A stretch of 64,000 nucleotides of DNA from Kluyvera sp036759925 (GTDB lineage: Bacteria > Pseudomonadota > Gammaproteobacteria > Enterobacterales > Enterobacteriaceae): assembly GCF_036759925.1 (NCBI RefSeq), contig NZ_JAPKIB010000006.1:212301-276300 (forward strand), given 5' to 3'. Made by a program: the position numbers and the translations under genes. Positions 52,331 through 61,758 of this stretch are shown here, piece by piece. Position 1 is the first letter of the stretch. Every line of letters begins with the position of its first letter. The notes beneath the pieces are model-generated. The model was not told the DNA's origin and did no database searches. It saw only the letters and a list, made by a program, of their open reading frames with translations.

Positions 52331-53881
52331 ATGCCAACATCGAATGATTCATCACTGCTGCAACACTGCCAGCACATTGTGACAAGCACCGTGTTAACCC
52401 CAGAACAGAAACGTCATTTTCTGGCGCTGGAGGCCGAAAACGCTCTGCCGTACCCCGAACTCCCGGAGGCTGCGCGGGCGGCGCTGGACGACGGCGTCAT
52501 TTGCGATATGTATGAAGGGCATGCACCGTATAAGCCACGCTACGTCCTGCCGGACTACGCGCGCTTTCTGGCTAACGGTTCTGAATGGCTAGAGCTGGAG
52601 GGAGCCAAAGATCTGGACGATGCCCTTTCGCTGCTGACCATCCTCTACCATCACGTCCCTTCCGTGACGGCGATGCCTGTGTACCTCGGCCATCTTGATG
52701 CGCTGTTATCGCCTTATGTTAGAATTCTAACACAAGATGAAATTGATATTCGAATAAAACGTTTCTGGCGCTATCTCGATCGCACGCTCCCTGATGCGTT
52801 CACGCACGTCAATATTGGCCCGCTTGATACGCCAGTCACCCGCGCAATACTACGCGCAGACGCAGAGTTAAAGCAGGTCGCGCCAAATCTGACCTTTATC
52901 TACGACCCGGAAATAACCTCCGATGATTTACTGCTGCAGGTAGCACAAAATATCTGCGAGTGCAGTAAGCCGCACATCGCCAACGGGCCGTTAAATGATA
53001 AAATATTCACAAATAGTCAATATGGCATCGTAAGCTGTTACAACTCGCTGCCGCTTGCCGGTGGCGGCAGTACGCTGGTGCGCCTGAACCTCCAGCAGGT
53101 GGCGCTGCGCAGCGAATCTATCGATAACTTCTTCGCGAGAGCGCTACCACACTTCTGCCAGCAGCAAATCGATATCATCGATGCGCGCTGCCGCTTCCTC
53201 TACGAGCAGTCGCACTTCTTTGAGAATAGCTTCCTGGTGAGTGAAGGGTTGATCGACCCGGATCGTTTTGTGCCGATGTTCGGCATCTATGCGCTCGCCG
53301 AAGCAGTCAACACCTTATGCGAGCGCGAAGGGCTTAGCGGGCGATACGGTAAAGACGAGCAGGCGAATCAGCTGGCCTACCGCATCAGCGCCGAGCTTGC
53401 CGCCTTCGTCGCCCGTACGCCGGTACAGTACGGCTGGCAGCAGCGCGCACTGCTCCACGCGCAGTCCGGCATCAGCTCAGATATTGGCACCACACCAGGC
53501 GCACGTCTGCCATACGGCGACGAGCCGGATCCGATTAACCACCTGCTCACCGTCGCGCCGCATCACGCCCACTACACCGCGGGGATCAGCGATATTCTGA
53601 CCCTGGATGAAACCGTGAAACGTAACCCGCAGGCTGTCATGCAGCTCTGCCTCGGCGCGTTTAAAGTCGGTATGCGTGAGTTCAGCGCCAACGTCAGCGG
53701 CAACGATCTGGTGCGCGTCACCGGCTATATGGTGCGCCTGTCCGACCTGCAAAAATATCGTGATGAAGGTTCCCGCACCAACACCACGTGGCTGGGCGAA
53801 GAAGCCGCACGCAACACGCGTATCCTGGAACGTCAACCTCGTGTCGTGAGCCATGAACAGCAGATGCGCTTTAGTCAGTAA
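52331..53881 (+). CDS. yjjI: YjjI, glycyl radical enzyme family protein
   Basis: Predicted glycyl radical enzyme (DUF3029) of unknown substrate, 516 residues as in E. coli. The radical glycine is probably G465 in VRVTGYMVRL near the C-terminus, and the thiyl cysteine C236 in YGIVSCYNSLPLAGGG. It is divergent from deoC and overlaps its activase yjjW by 29 bases, so the pair forms an anaerobic module. Its link to deo metabolism is inferred only from position. Confidence 0.93.
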   Translation: MPTSNDSSLLQHCQHIVTSTVLTPEQKRHFLALEAENALPYPELPEAARAALDDGVICDMYEGHAPYKPRYVLPDYARFLANGSEWLELEGAKDLDDALSLLTILYHHVPSVTAMPVYLGHLDALLSPYVRILTQDEIDIRIKRFWRYLDRTLPDAFTHVNIGPLDTPVTRAILRADAELKQVAPNLTFIYDPEITSDDLLLQVAQNICECSKPHIANGPLNDKIFTNSQYGIVSCYNSLPLAGGGSTLVRLNLQQVALRSESIDNFFARALPHFCQQQIDIIDARCRFLYEQSHFFENSFLVSEGLIDPDRFVPMFGIYALAEAVNTLCEREGLSGRYGKDEQANQLAYRISAELAAFVARTPVQYGWQQRALLHAQSGISSDIGTTPGARLPYGDEPDPINHLLTVAPHHAHYTAGISDILTLDETVKRNPQAVMQLCLGAFKVGMREFSANVSGNDLVRVTGYMVRLSDLQKYRDEGSRTNTTWLGEEAARNTRILERQPRVVSHEQQMRFSQ

Positions 53882-54716
53882 AATCATCCCGTTCTCCTGC
53901 GTCGACGGGCCCGGCAGTCGCCTGGCCCTGTTTCTGCAGGGCTGCAACCTGCGCTGCAAAAACTGCCATAACCCGTGGACGATGGGGCGCTGCAACGACT
54001 GCGGTGAGTGCGTGTCGCAGTGTCCGCACCAGGCGTTAAGCGTGCACGACGGGAAAGTCAGCTGGCAAGCGGACGTGTGCCAGCAGTGCGATACTTGTCT
54101 GCATATGTGCCCGCAGCAGGCCACGCCGATGGCGCAAACCATGAGCGTGGAACAGGTGATGCAGCAGATAACGCATGTCGCACCATTTATTGAGGGCATT
54201 ACCGTCAGCGGCGGCGAAGCCACCACGCAGTTGCCGTTCATCACCGCGCTCTTCCAGGCGCTGAAGTCTACGCCTTCACTGGCACACCTGACCTGCCTTG
54301 TCGACAGCAACGGCGAGCTGCCGATAAGCGGTTGGCAGAAGCTGCAACCGGTGTGTGACGGGGTGATGGTCGATTTAAAATCCTGGGATAGCGACCGCCA
54401 TCTGGCGCTGACCGGGCGCGGTAACGCGCGTATTAAACAGAGCATTCAGTGGCTTGCCCAGCACGGCATGCTGACGGAGCTACGGCTGCTGGTCATCCCG
54501 GGGCACAGTGATTATCTGGAGGAAGCGGAGCCGCTGGGCGCGTTTATCGCCGCATTGGGGGATATTCCCGTGCGTCTCAACGCCTTTCACGCACACGGCG
54601 TTTACGGTGAAGCAAAAGCGTGGGGTAGCGCCGGGCCAATGGATATTGATGCCGTCGGCCAGGCGCTACAGGCCAGAGGAATAACGAGGCTTATCCCTCC
54701 GGCGCTGTACTTATAG
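53853..54716 (+). CDS. yjjW: YjjW, radical SAM activase of YjjI
   Basis: Generates the glycyl radical on YjjI with S-adenosylmethionine. The 287-residue product has the radical SAM cluster C31-x3-C35-x2-C38 in QGCNLRCKNCHNPW. An inserted ferredoxin-like domain has two 4Fe-4S sites (C47, C50, C53, C57 and C76, C79, C82, C86), then GITVSGGEATTQ. It starts inside the end of yjjI, and its 3' end overlaps the convergent nucleoside transporter by 6 bases. Confidence 0.95.
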   Translation: MNSRCALVSKIIPFSCVDGPGSRLALFLQGCNLRCKNCHNPWTMGRCNDCGECVSQCPHQALSVHDGKVSWQADVCQQCDTCLHMCPQQATPMAQTMSVEQVMQQITHVAPFIEGITVSGGEATTQLPFITALFQALKSTPSLAHLTCLVDSNGELPISGWQKLQPVCDGVMVDLKSWDSDRHLALTGRGNARIKQSIQWLAQHGMLTELRLLVIPGHSDYLEEAEPLGAFIAALGDIPVRLNAFHAHGVYGEAKAWGSAGPMDIDAVGQALQARGITRLIPPALYL

Positions 54717-55988
54717 GGCGAGGAACAGGCCCGCGATGGTGGCGCTCATCAGGTTGGAGAGCGTCCCGGCGGCCACGGCTTTCAGACCGAGCTGCGCAAT
54801 ATCCTGACGGCGGTTTGGCGCCATGCTGCCCAGGCCGCCAATCAGAATGGCAATCGAGGAGAGGTTCGCAAAGCCGCACAGGGCAAAGGAGATGATCGCT
54901 TTGGTGTGGTTGGAAATCACCTGCAGACCGGCCGCAGCCACCTCAGCATCCGCCTTCAGGTATTCGCCGAAGTTCATGTAGGCCACGAATTCGTTGATCA
55001 CCAGCTTCTGGCCGATAAACGAGCCCGCCACCGTCGCTTCACTCCACGGTACGCCAATCACCCACGCCAGCGGTGCAAACAGCCAGCCGAGAATCAGCTG
55101 CAGCGACAGTTCAGGGTGGTTAAACCAGCCGCCAATGCCGGAGAGCATCCCGTTCAGCAGCGCAATCAGCGCGATAAACGCCAGCAGCATCGCCCCCACG
55201 TTCAATGCCAGCTGCATACCGGATGCCGCACCCGATGCCGCAGCATCCAGTACGTTTGCCGGTGCGTCCGGGTTCTTGGTATCTTTCTCGAGCGTTGGGG
55301 AGTCGTGCGGCGTTTCCGTTTCCGGCACGATAATTTTGGCAAACAGCAGGCCGCCAGGCGCCGCCATAAACGAGGCCGCAATCAGGTATTCCAGCGGTAC
55401 GCCCATCTGCGCATAGCCCGCCAGTACGGAACCCGCCACCGAGGCTAGCCCGCCGCACATCACGGCAAACAGTTCGGAACGGGTCATGGTGGCGATATAC
55501 GGACGAACCACCAGCGGCGCTTCGGTCTGACCGACAAAGATATTTGCCGTGGCAGAGAGCGATTCCGTGCGCGAAGTTTTCAGCACTTTACGCAGCGCAC
55601 CGCCCAGAATACGGATCACAAACTGCATGATGCCGATGTAGTACAGCACCGCAATCAGTGAGGAGAAGAAGACGATAACCGGCAGCACGCGCAGCGCAAA
55701 CACAAAGCCACCGCCGCCAAAGACTTCAAACATCTTGTCGGAGACCAGGCCGCCGAACAGGAAGCCGATCCCTTCGTTGCCGTAGGCAATCACGTTGGCC
55801 ACGCCTTCGGACATCGCCAGCAGGACTTTACGCCCGGCAGGTACATAGAGGATGAGTGCACCAATGCCTATCTGCAAAAGCCAGGCACCCAGTACGGTTC
55901 GGTAGTTAATCGCTTTACGATTGCTGGAAAGAAGTAAGGCTATGGCGAGCAACACCACCATGCCGATGAGTCCCATGAGGATTTGCAT
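54711..55988 (-). CDS. Concentrative nucleoside transporter (NupC/NupX family)
   Basis: Inner-membrane CNT-family proton/nucleoside symporter of 425 residues. The hallmark GQTEAPLVVRPYIATMTRSE binds nucleoside and cation, and ALCGFANLSSIAILIGGLGS is the second conserved block. About ten hydrophobic segments are present. The start chosen is MQILMGLIGMVVLLAIALLL; an ATG nine codons upstream has no better ribosome site. E. coli has no transporter between yjjW and yjjV. Its place near deo genes fits nucleoside uptake, but the exact substrate (nucleoside or pseudouridine) is open. Confidence 0.9.
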   Translation of the reverse strand: MQILMGLIGMVVLLAIALLLSSNRKAINYRTVLGAWLLQIGIGALILYVPAGRKVLLAMSEGVANVIAYGNEGIGFLFGGLVSDKMFEVFGGGGFVFALRVLPVIVFFSSLIAVLYYIGIMQFVIRILGGALRKVLKTSRTESLSATANIFVGQTEAPLVVRPYIATMTRSELFAVMCGGLASVAGSVLAGYAQMGVPLEYLIAASFMAAPGGLLFAKIIVPETETPHDSPTLEKDTKNPDAPANVLDAAASGAASGMQLALNVGAMLLAFIALIALLNGMLSGIGGWFNHPELSLQLILGWLFAPLAWVIGVPWSEATVAGSFIGQKLVINEFVAYMNFGEYLKADAEVAAAGLQVISNHTKAIISFALCGFANLSSIAILIGGLGSMAPNRRQDIAQLGLKAVAAGTLSNLMSATIAGLFLAL

Positions 55989-56135
55989 ACAGAGTCCCTG
56001 TGTATTGAAAAACATAATAATTACGGCAAACCAATCGCGGCGATTATAACGCTACGTAATTATCTTTTTTGCAAAACGTCACATGTTTTACGCAACAGTA
56101 ACAGATGAATAGCCAGTAATGAGATCTACGTCACT

Positions 56136-56915
56136 TCAGGAGAGTGAAAAGAGTGCGTGTGTATTCGCCAACAGCGCTGCAGCAATCTCTTCCGGGGGTT
56201 CGTCTCGCAGCGAACAGAGGTGCGTGAACACATCAGCAATCCGCTCCGGGCGGTTCGGCTGCCCCTGATAGCCGTTGAGCGGCATATCCGGCGCATCGGT
56301 CTCCAGAATCAGCGATGAAAGCGGCAACTGCGCCATCACGTCGCGGGTTTTACTGGCACGAGGATAGGAGATCGTTCCCCCCACGCCGATTTTATAGCCC
56401 AACTGGACGAAGCGTTCCGCCTGCTGGAGGCTACCGGCAAAACCGTGTACCACACCGGTTCGCGGCAGGTTATGTCGTTTCAGGTGCAGCGCCAGCTTGT
56501 CGTGAGTGCGTCGCGAATGGAGGATCACCGGCAGATCGTAACGCTTTGCCAACCGCAGCTGTTCATCCAGCAGGTACTGCTGGCGTTCAAACTGCGGGTT
56601 CTCCCGGTAGAGATCGAGTCCAATCTCCCCCACCGCCACCAATTTTTCTGGCCTTAGGGCGATTGCCGCTTCCAGTTGCGCCAGGCTCTCATCGCCATGA
56701 CGCTCGACTACGATCGGGTGAAGCCCAATCGCGGCATACAGCTGAGAAAACCGTTCGGCCAGCGCCAGTACACGAGGAAAATTGTCGGCCTCGGTGGCCG
56801 GAATGATTATCTTGCTAACGCCAGCGGCGGCCGCACGCTGAATACTCGCCTCTTCATCGCCGGTAAAGGGAGGAAAATCGAAGTGGCAATGGGTCTCAAT
56901 AAAACGGCCGTTCAC
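56136..56915 (-). CDS. yjjV: YjjV, TatD-family metal-dependent hydrolase
   Basis: Predicted metal-dependent DNase or hydrolase, 259 residues (E. coli 259). The metal-binding HxH is in FIETHCHFDFPPF. The later conserved sites are AVGEIGLDLYRENPQ, ILHSRRTHDKL and LETDAPDMPLNGYQ. It overlaps yjjU by 4 bases (ATGA), so the two are translationally coupled. Confidence 0.95.
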   Translation of the reverse strand: MNGRFIETHCHFDFPPFTGDEEASIQRAAAAGVSKIIIPATEADNFPRVLALAERFSQLYAAIGLHPIVVERHGDESLAQLEAAIALRPEKLVAVGEIGLDLYRENPQFERQQYLLDEQLRLAKRYDLPVILHSRRTHDKLALHLKRHNLPRTGVVHGFAGSLQQAERFVQLGYKIGVGGTISYPRASKTRDVMAQLPLSSLILETDAPDMPLNGYQGQPNRPERIADVFTHLCSLRDEPPEEIAAALLANTHALFSLS

Positions 56916-57970
56916 GCCAGATCCTTATCATCAAAGAGTGTATCGTTTACGGGTGGTACGTCGTTCATCGCGACGTTGGGCATATCTTCCACCACGGGAA
57001 CCGGGGGAATAGACTGGCCTTGTTTGAGGTGGCGCACTAGCGGTGGAGTCGAAGCCAACAGTTTACCAATGGTCGCCAGAAAGTAACGGCCGCATAAGCG
57101 CCCTGTCTTGTAGTCCTGACGCAGTGCGGGGATGCGGCTGCCTAGCGCCATACTCAGTAACGGTTTCGGCGGGTAGATTTCAATAATACGCAGCTTACCC
57201 GGCGGGTTCTCAATAAATTGCTGGGTTTCACTGTAGGTCGTTTCATGGTGCTGCACCAAATTCATCAGCGGTTGTAGGCTACTTTCGCCCAGCCAACGCT
57301 CCATACGTTTAAACCACTGCGGCGTGTAATACATTTGCGATGGAACGGTACGGATCACCACCAGCGTTTTGGCCCCTTGCTTTGCCGCCTCGCGCACCGG
57401 AATCGCATCGCTCACGCCACCATCAAGATAACTGACGCCATCCAGCGCCACGCCGGGGCGATAGAAGCCAGGAATCGCGCTGGACGCCCGAATAATATCA
57501 AGCCAGTTCTGCCTGGTGGGCGAAAAATAGCTGGGCGTATAGTCATCGCTTCGGCAAGCACAAATATAAAAGGCTTTTCCCGACGCAAACAGGCGTTCGG
57601 CATTTTCCATCGCCAGCGGCATCTGGCCCGCAGTAGACCCGACCAGCCAATCGAGGTCGATAAGATTACCGCCGCGGACAAAACGTACCGGGTCGAAAAA
57701 CTCCCGCCGGGTGGTGTAGCGCATAATGACTTTGCGCCCGTACCCTGGTTGATTACACAGATAGGCGGAAAGATTTTGCGCGCCCGCCGAGGTGCCATAG
57801 TAGAGATCGAAGGGGTTGAACTGTGCCCGCATAAACTCATCAAGCACCCCTGCGGTGAAAATTCCCCGCTGTCCTCCCCCTTCACAAACCAGTGCCGTGC
57901 GGCCAGGTTTGAAACGACTCAGCGATAATGGCGCAATATTGCCAAGCGTGACGGGTATACGCTGCCCCAC
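56912..57970 (-). CDS. yjjU: YjjU, patatin-like phospholipase
   Basis: Predicted cytosolic serine lipid hydrolase, 352 residues (E. coli 357). The oxyanion motif is in CEGGGQRGIFTAGVLDEF, the nucleophile serine in LYYGTSAGAQN and the catalytic Asp in YLDGGVSDAIPV, completing the Ser-Asp dyad. No signal peptide. Upstream of yjjV on the same strand. Confidence 0.95.
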   Translation of the reverse strand: MGQRIPVTLGNIAPLSLSRFKPGRTALVCEGGGQRGIFTAGVLDEFMRAQFNPFDLYYGTSAGAQNLSAYLCNQPGYGRKVIMRYTTRREFFDPVRFVRGGNLIDLDWLVGSTAGQMPLAMENAERLFASGKAFYICACRSDDYTPSYFSPTRQNWLDIIRASSAIPGFYRPGVALDGVSYLDGGVSDAIPVREAAKQGAKTLVVIRTVPSQMYYTPQWFKRMERWLGESSLQPLMNLVQHHETTYSETQQFIENPPGKLRIIEIYPPKPLLSMALGSRIPALRQDYKTGRLCGRYFLATIGKLLASTPPLVRHLKQGQSIPPVPVVEDMPNVAMNDVPPVNDTLFDDKDLA

Positions 57971-58033
57971 CTCTGCCTACCTGTTTTTTATTCACCAGAC
58001 TGACAAAGTAGCCTAATTTCCGCTCGGCTAAAA

Positions 58034-58063
58034 CTAATAAAGCCAGTCCGCTGGACTGGCTTT
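58034..58063 (-). terminator. Terminator of the osmY-ytjA side
   Basis: On the minus strand AAAGCCAGTCC and GGACTGGCTTT pair around AGC and are followed by ATTAGTTTT, downstream of ytjA. Confidence 0.85.
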
Positions 58064-58091
58064 GGTGTCATGCTAGTTAACGCGTGGGGTT

Positions 58092-58253
58092 CTAGGGCCG
58101 TTTACGCCCGGTAAACAGGCTCACCAGGAAGATAATAATCCCGACAACGAACACGATTTTTGCTGCCCACGCAGCCGTACCTGCCAGTCCACCAAATCCT
58201 AATGCGGCGGCAATTAACGCGATAACCAGAAATATAATGCCCCAACGAAACAT
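58092..58253 (-). CDS. ytjA: YtjA, small inner-membrane protein (UPF0391)
   Basis: A 53-residue membrane protein starting MFRWGIIFLVIALIAAALGF, with two hydrophobic helices and a basic end TGRKRP, equal in length to E. coli YtjA. The start follows GGAGAAGCTT. Homologues are stress-induced; function unknown. It lies 128 bases after osmY and may share its sigma-S transcript. An open frame continues upstream but is not real. Confidence 0.92.
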   Translation of the reverse strand: MFRWGIIFLVIALIAAALGFGGLAGTAAWAAKIVFVVGIIIFLVSLFTGRKRP

Positions 58254-58381
58254 AAGCTTCTCCTTTACCATAGTTAATGTCGACCGCTTGCTATGAGCCT
58301 TCAAACCACTCATATGCACTGTTTTTAGTGTGGTGCACATTTTGCCTCCTGCCAAATAGCAGCAGACAAAATCACCACTTA

Positions 58382-58978
58382 TTACTGCGTTTTCAGATCA
58401 TTTTTGACGCTTTTCACACCATCAACCGCTTTGGCGATACTTTCAGCACGATCGCTCTGCGCCTGAGATTTCACGGTACCCGACAGCTGAACAACCCCAT
58501 CGGTGGTCTCCACTTTCACATCGCGCGAGGGGACGATGTCATCAGCCAGTAGTTTTGCTTTGACTTCACTGGTTGTTGCCGCATCGCCGGCGTAGCCTTT
58601 CATCGAGCTTTCTTTACTGTCGCGGACGTGGAGTTTGTCACTCACTGAAGCGACGCCCTCAACCGCTTTCGCCGCCGCAACGGCCGCTTCGGCCTGAGCC
58701 TGGCTGTGCACAAAGCCACTCAACGTCACGACTTTTTTGTCCGTTTTCACCGAGATATCGGTACTCTTCACACTCTCGTTATCTACCAGCGCGGCTTTTA
58801 CTTTCGCCGTGATGGTGCTGTCATCCATAAAGTTACCCACTTTACTTCCTGCGCTTTCAGCACTCGCCTGCGCCTTATCCATTGTCGTGGTTTCGGCATT
58901 GGCCGCACCGGTGGCGACAGCGGAGGTCAGCATCACGGCGAGCAGCGTTTTAGAGATCGTCAGTTTTTTCATCGTCAT
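58382..58978 (-). CDS. osmY: OsmY, periplasmic BON-domain stress protein
   Basis: Periplasmic protein induced by osmotic stress and stationary phase, with chaperone-like activity. The 198-residue product (E. coli 201) has a signal peptide (1-28, cleavage after ANA). Two BON domains are readable (ITAKVKAALVDNESVKSTDI and SEVKAKLLADDIVPSRDVKV). The ATG giving MTMKKLTISKTLLAVMLTSA matches the family; an upstream in-frame extension is rejected. A long leader with a sigma-S-type -10 lies upstream. Confidence 0.97.
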   Translation of the reverse strand: MTMKKLTISKTLLAVMLTSAVATGAANAETTTMDKAQASAESAGSKVGNFMDDSTITAKVKAALVDNESVKSTDISVKTDKKVVTLSGFVHSQAQAEAAVAAAKAVEGVASVSDKLHVRDSKESSMKGYAGDAATTSEVKAKLLADDIVPSRDVKVETTDGVVQLSGTVKSQAQSDRAESIAKAVDGVKSVKNDLKTQ

Positions 58979-59345
58979 CAATATATTCCTGTATGTTTTG
59001 CTCATCATCCGAGCACTAGCAACACGCAGGTTGCATTGCTGAATAGGGTCAAGAATCCCTGCTCGCAGACTTCTCACGGCTCCCCGAGTCCACCAGGGCC
59101 ATCAAACACCGCGAAATTGCGCTCTGAGCCAGTTATTAATATTGCGACAGAAATAAACGTTAGCTTTAAGAGCTTAACCAGGACGTATTATCAGCATTTA
59201 AAGCCAACGTAGATGTCATCGCTTTGTTAAATATAGATCACAATTTTGAAACCGCCCGCTTCGCTGTTCAAAAAACAGACAGTTAGCGGAAAAAGAGGGG
59301 GAATTAAGAACTTTCCGTAAGCGGCTAATTAGGAAGGAAAAGCGT
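58979..59345 (-). promoter_or_regulatory. osmY leader and candidate sigma-S promoter
   Basis: The minus strand contains TTGTGATCTATATTTAACAA, in which CTATATTTAAC (59226-59236) is a plausible sigma-S -10. It would give a leader of about 240 bases, similar to the long leader of E. coli osmY. The rest of the gap holds no visible gene. Confidence 0.55.
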
Positions 59346-59371
59346 CAGGGTGCAGCGGATGCCGCACCCTG
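59346..59371 (-). terminator. Terminator of prfC
   Basis: CAGGGTGC and GCACCCTG form a stem extended by GGCATCCGC pairing; ACGCTTTTCC follows on the minus strand. The T-run is weak. Confidence 0.65.
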
Positions 59372-59380
59372 AAGGGGTTT

Positions 59381-60970
59381 TTAGTGCTCGCGAGTTTTGC
59401 GGAACTCAACTTCAGGATAACGTTCCTGAGTCAGATTCAGGTTCACCATGGTTGGGGCGATATAGGTCAGGTTATCACCGCCATCCAGCGCCAGCTGAAC
59501 TTCGTTTTTACGTTTGAACTCTTCGAATTTCTTCACGTCTTTGCTCTCAACCCAACGGGCCGTCGCGACGTTCACCGATTCGTAGATAGCTTCCACGTTG
59601 TATTCGCTTTTCAGACGCGCAACAACCACGTCAAACTGCAGCACGCCCACCGCGCCGACGATCAGATCGTTGTTGGCGATCGGACGGAACACCTGCACCG
59701 CGCCCTCTTCGGACAGCTGAACCAGCCCTTTCAGCAGCTGTTTCTGCTTCAGCGGATCCTTCAGGCGAATGCGACGGAACAGCTCCGGCGCGAAGTTCGG
59801 AATACCGGTGAACTTCATCATTTCGCCCTGGGTGAAGGTATCACCAATCTGGATGGTACCGTGGTTGTGCAGACCGATGATGTCGCCCGGGTAGGCTTCT
59901 TCAACGTGAGAACGGTCGCCCGCCATAAAGGTCAGCGCGTCGGAAATCACCACGTCTTTACCGATACGTACCTGACGCAGTTTCATGCCCTTCTCATATT
60001 TCCCGGACACCACGCGCATAAATGCGACGCGGTCGCGGTGTTTCGGGTCCATGTTGGCCTGAATTTTGAAGACAAAGCCGGTGAACTTCTCATCCTGCGC
60101 TTCCACCAGACGGGTGTCGGTTTTACGCGGCATTGGCGCCGGCGCCCACTCCACCAGACCGTCCAGCATATGGTCAACGCCGAAGTTACCCAGCGCGGTA
60201 CCGAAGAATACCGGGGTGATTTCACCGGCCAGGAACAGCTCTTTATCAAACTCGTTGGACGCGCCCTGAACCAGCTCCAGCTCATCACGCAGCTGCTGTG
60301 CCAGGTCTTCACCGACGGCGGCATCCAGTTCCGGATTGTTTAAGCCCTTAACGATGCGCACTTCCTGAATGGTGTGGCCTTTACCGGTCTGATACAGATA
60401 GGTTTCATCTTTATAGAGATGGTAAACGCCTTTGAACAGCTTGCCGCAGCCAATTGGCCAGGTGATTGGCGCACAGCCAATTTTCAGCTCGCGCTCAACT
60501 TCATCCAGCACTTCCATCGGATCGCGGATGTCACGGTCGAGTTTGTTCATAAAGGTCAGGATCGGTGTATCGCGCAGACGGGTTACTTCCATCAGCTTGC
60601 GGGTACGATCCTCGACGCCTTTCGCGGCATCGATAACCATCAGACAGCAGTCCACCGCCGTCAGCGTACGGTAGGTATCTTCGGAGAAGTCTTCGTGCCC
60701 CGGGGTGTCCAGCAGGTTCACCAGACAGTCATGGTACGGGAACTGCATCACGGAGGTGGTAATGGAGATACCACGCTGCTTTTCCATCTCCATCCAGTCA
60801 GATTTAGCATGCTGGCTGGAGCCACGGCCTTTTACCGTACCGGCGGTCTGAATAGCCTGTCCGAATAACAGCACTTTTTCAGTGATTGTCGTTTTACCGG
60901 CATCCGGGTGGGAAATAATGGCAAAAGTGCGGCGTTTGGCCACCTCTTGCAAATAAGGAGACAACGTCAT
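59381..60970 (-). CDS. prfC: PrfC, peptide chain release factor 3
   Basis: Translational GTPase that recycles RF1/RF2 after peptide release. The 529-residue product (E. coli 529) has G1 SHPDAGKTTITEK, G3 DTPGHEDFSEDTYR and G4 NKLDRD. It starts MTLSPYLQEVAKRRTFAIIS. It is transcribed alone, 93 bases after yjjG, and followed by a terminator. Confidence 0.98.
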   Translation of the reverse strand: MTLSPYLQEVAKRRTFAIISHPDAGKTTITEKVLLFGQAIQTAGTVKGRGSSQHAKSDWMEMEKQRGISITTSVMQFPYHDCLVNLLDTPGHEDFSEDTYRTLTAVDCCLMVIDAAKGVEDRTRKLMEVTRLRDTPILTFMNKLDRDIRDPMEVLDEVERELKIGCAPITWPIGCGKLFKGVYHLYKDETYLYQTGKGHTIQEVRIVKGLNNPELDAAVGEDLAQQLRDELELVQGASNEFDKELFLAGEITPVFFGTALGNFGVDHMLDGLVEWAPAPMPRKTDTRLVEAQDEKFTGFVFKIQANMDPKHRDRVAFMRVVSGKYEKGMKLRQVRIGKDVVISDALTFMAGDRSHVEEAYPGDIIGLHNHGTIQIGDTFTQGEMMKFTGIPNFAPELFRRIRLKDPLKQKQLLKGLVQLSEEGAVQVFRPIANNDLIVGAVGVLQFDVVVARLKSEYNVEAIYESVNVATARWVESKDVKKFEEFKRKNEVQLALDGGDNLTYIAPTMVNLNLTQERYPEVEFRKTREH

Positions 60971-61063
60971 AATTCAATCTTCTTGAGTAAGCACGGCTTC
61001 ACACCGCGCATGTTGAATACGAAAAAATTGCGGCTATTTTACCCATCAAAGGGGGGCTGGCAA

Positions 61064-61744
61064 TCACTGTTTACACAGGAGTAACTCCAGTTCAGGCAAT
61101 GAGGTCACTGTCCAGTCAGGCGTAATGCCTTCCGGCAGTGGACGCTGATGCGCGTTCAGCCAGCAGGTTGCCCACTCGGCGTTCATCCCACCGCGAATAT
61201 CGGACTCGGCGGTATCGCCGACCATCAGCACGCGGGAACGGTCCGGATTACCGGCCTGTTCCAGGGCATAGTCAAAGATCCGGCGATCCGGTTTTGCCAC
61301 GCCCACTTCTTCAGAAATAATCAGCAGATCAAAGTGTTCGCGAAGCCCGGTGCGTTCCAGACGAATTTGCTGTAGCGATGTAAAGCCGTTGGTGATGATA
61401 CCCATCTTCACCTTGCCCTTCAGGGCATTCAGCAGCGATACCGCGCCCGGCAGCGGGGCGCAGATTTCCGCCATCGCGTTCATAAAGGCATCGTTCAGGT
61501 CGCCTGGTTTCACGTTCAGACGCTCCGCCCAGCTGGTAAAACGTTGGTGCTGAAGCTGCAGCGAGGTGATCGCGCCATTCTGATAGTCGACCCACAGCGG
61601 CTGATTGACCGCCTGGTAGTCCTGGAAATCTTCCGCGGTAAAGGTCACGCTATAGTCGAGAAACATCCGCTGTAAGCCGCTAAACGAGTCAAACGTAAAC
61701 AGCGTTTCGTCGGCATCGAAGAAAATCCAGTCCCACTTCTTCAT
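61064..61744 (-). CDS. yjjG: YjjG, HAD-family nucleotide 5'-monophosphatase
   Basis: House-cleaning pyrimidine nucleotidase (dUMP, dTMP, modified pyrimidines), 226 residues (E. coli 225). HAD motif 1 is FFDADETLFTF, motif 2 IITNGFTSLQQIR and motif 4 MVGDTAESDIRGG. It starts 14 bases after the rimI stop, in the rimI-yjjG cluster. Confidence 0.95.
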   Translation of the reverse strand: MKKWDWIFFDADETLFTFDSFSGLQRMFLDYSVTFTAEDFQDYQAVNQPLWVDYQNGAITSLQLQHQRFTSWAERLNVKPGDLNDAFMNAMAEICAPLPGAVSLLNALKGKVKMGIITNGFTSLQQIRLERTGLREHFDLLIISEEVGVAKPDRRIFDYALEQAGNPDRSRVLMVGDTAESDIRGGMNAEWATCWLNAHQRPLPEGITPDWTVTSLPELELLLCKQ

Positions 61745-61758
61745 CTTTTCACCTTGTC

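Noticed and set aside
53477..54445. Open frame of about 320 codons opposite the yjjI-yjjW junction
   Set aside because: Antisense to two well-supported genes; no start context.
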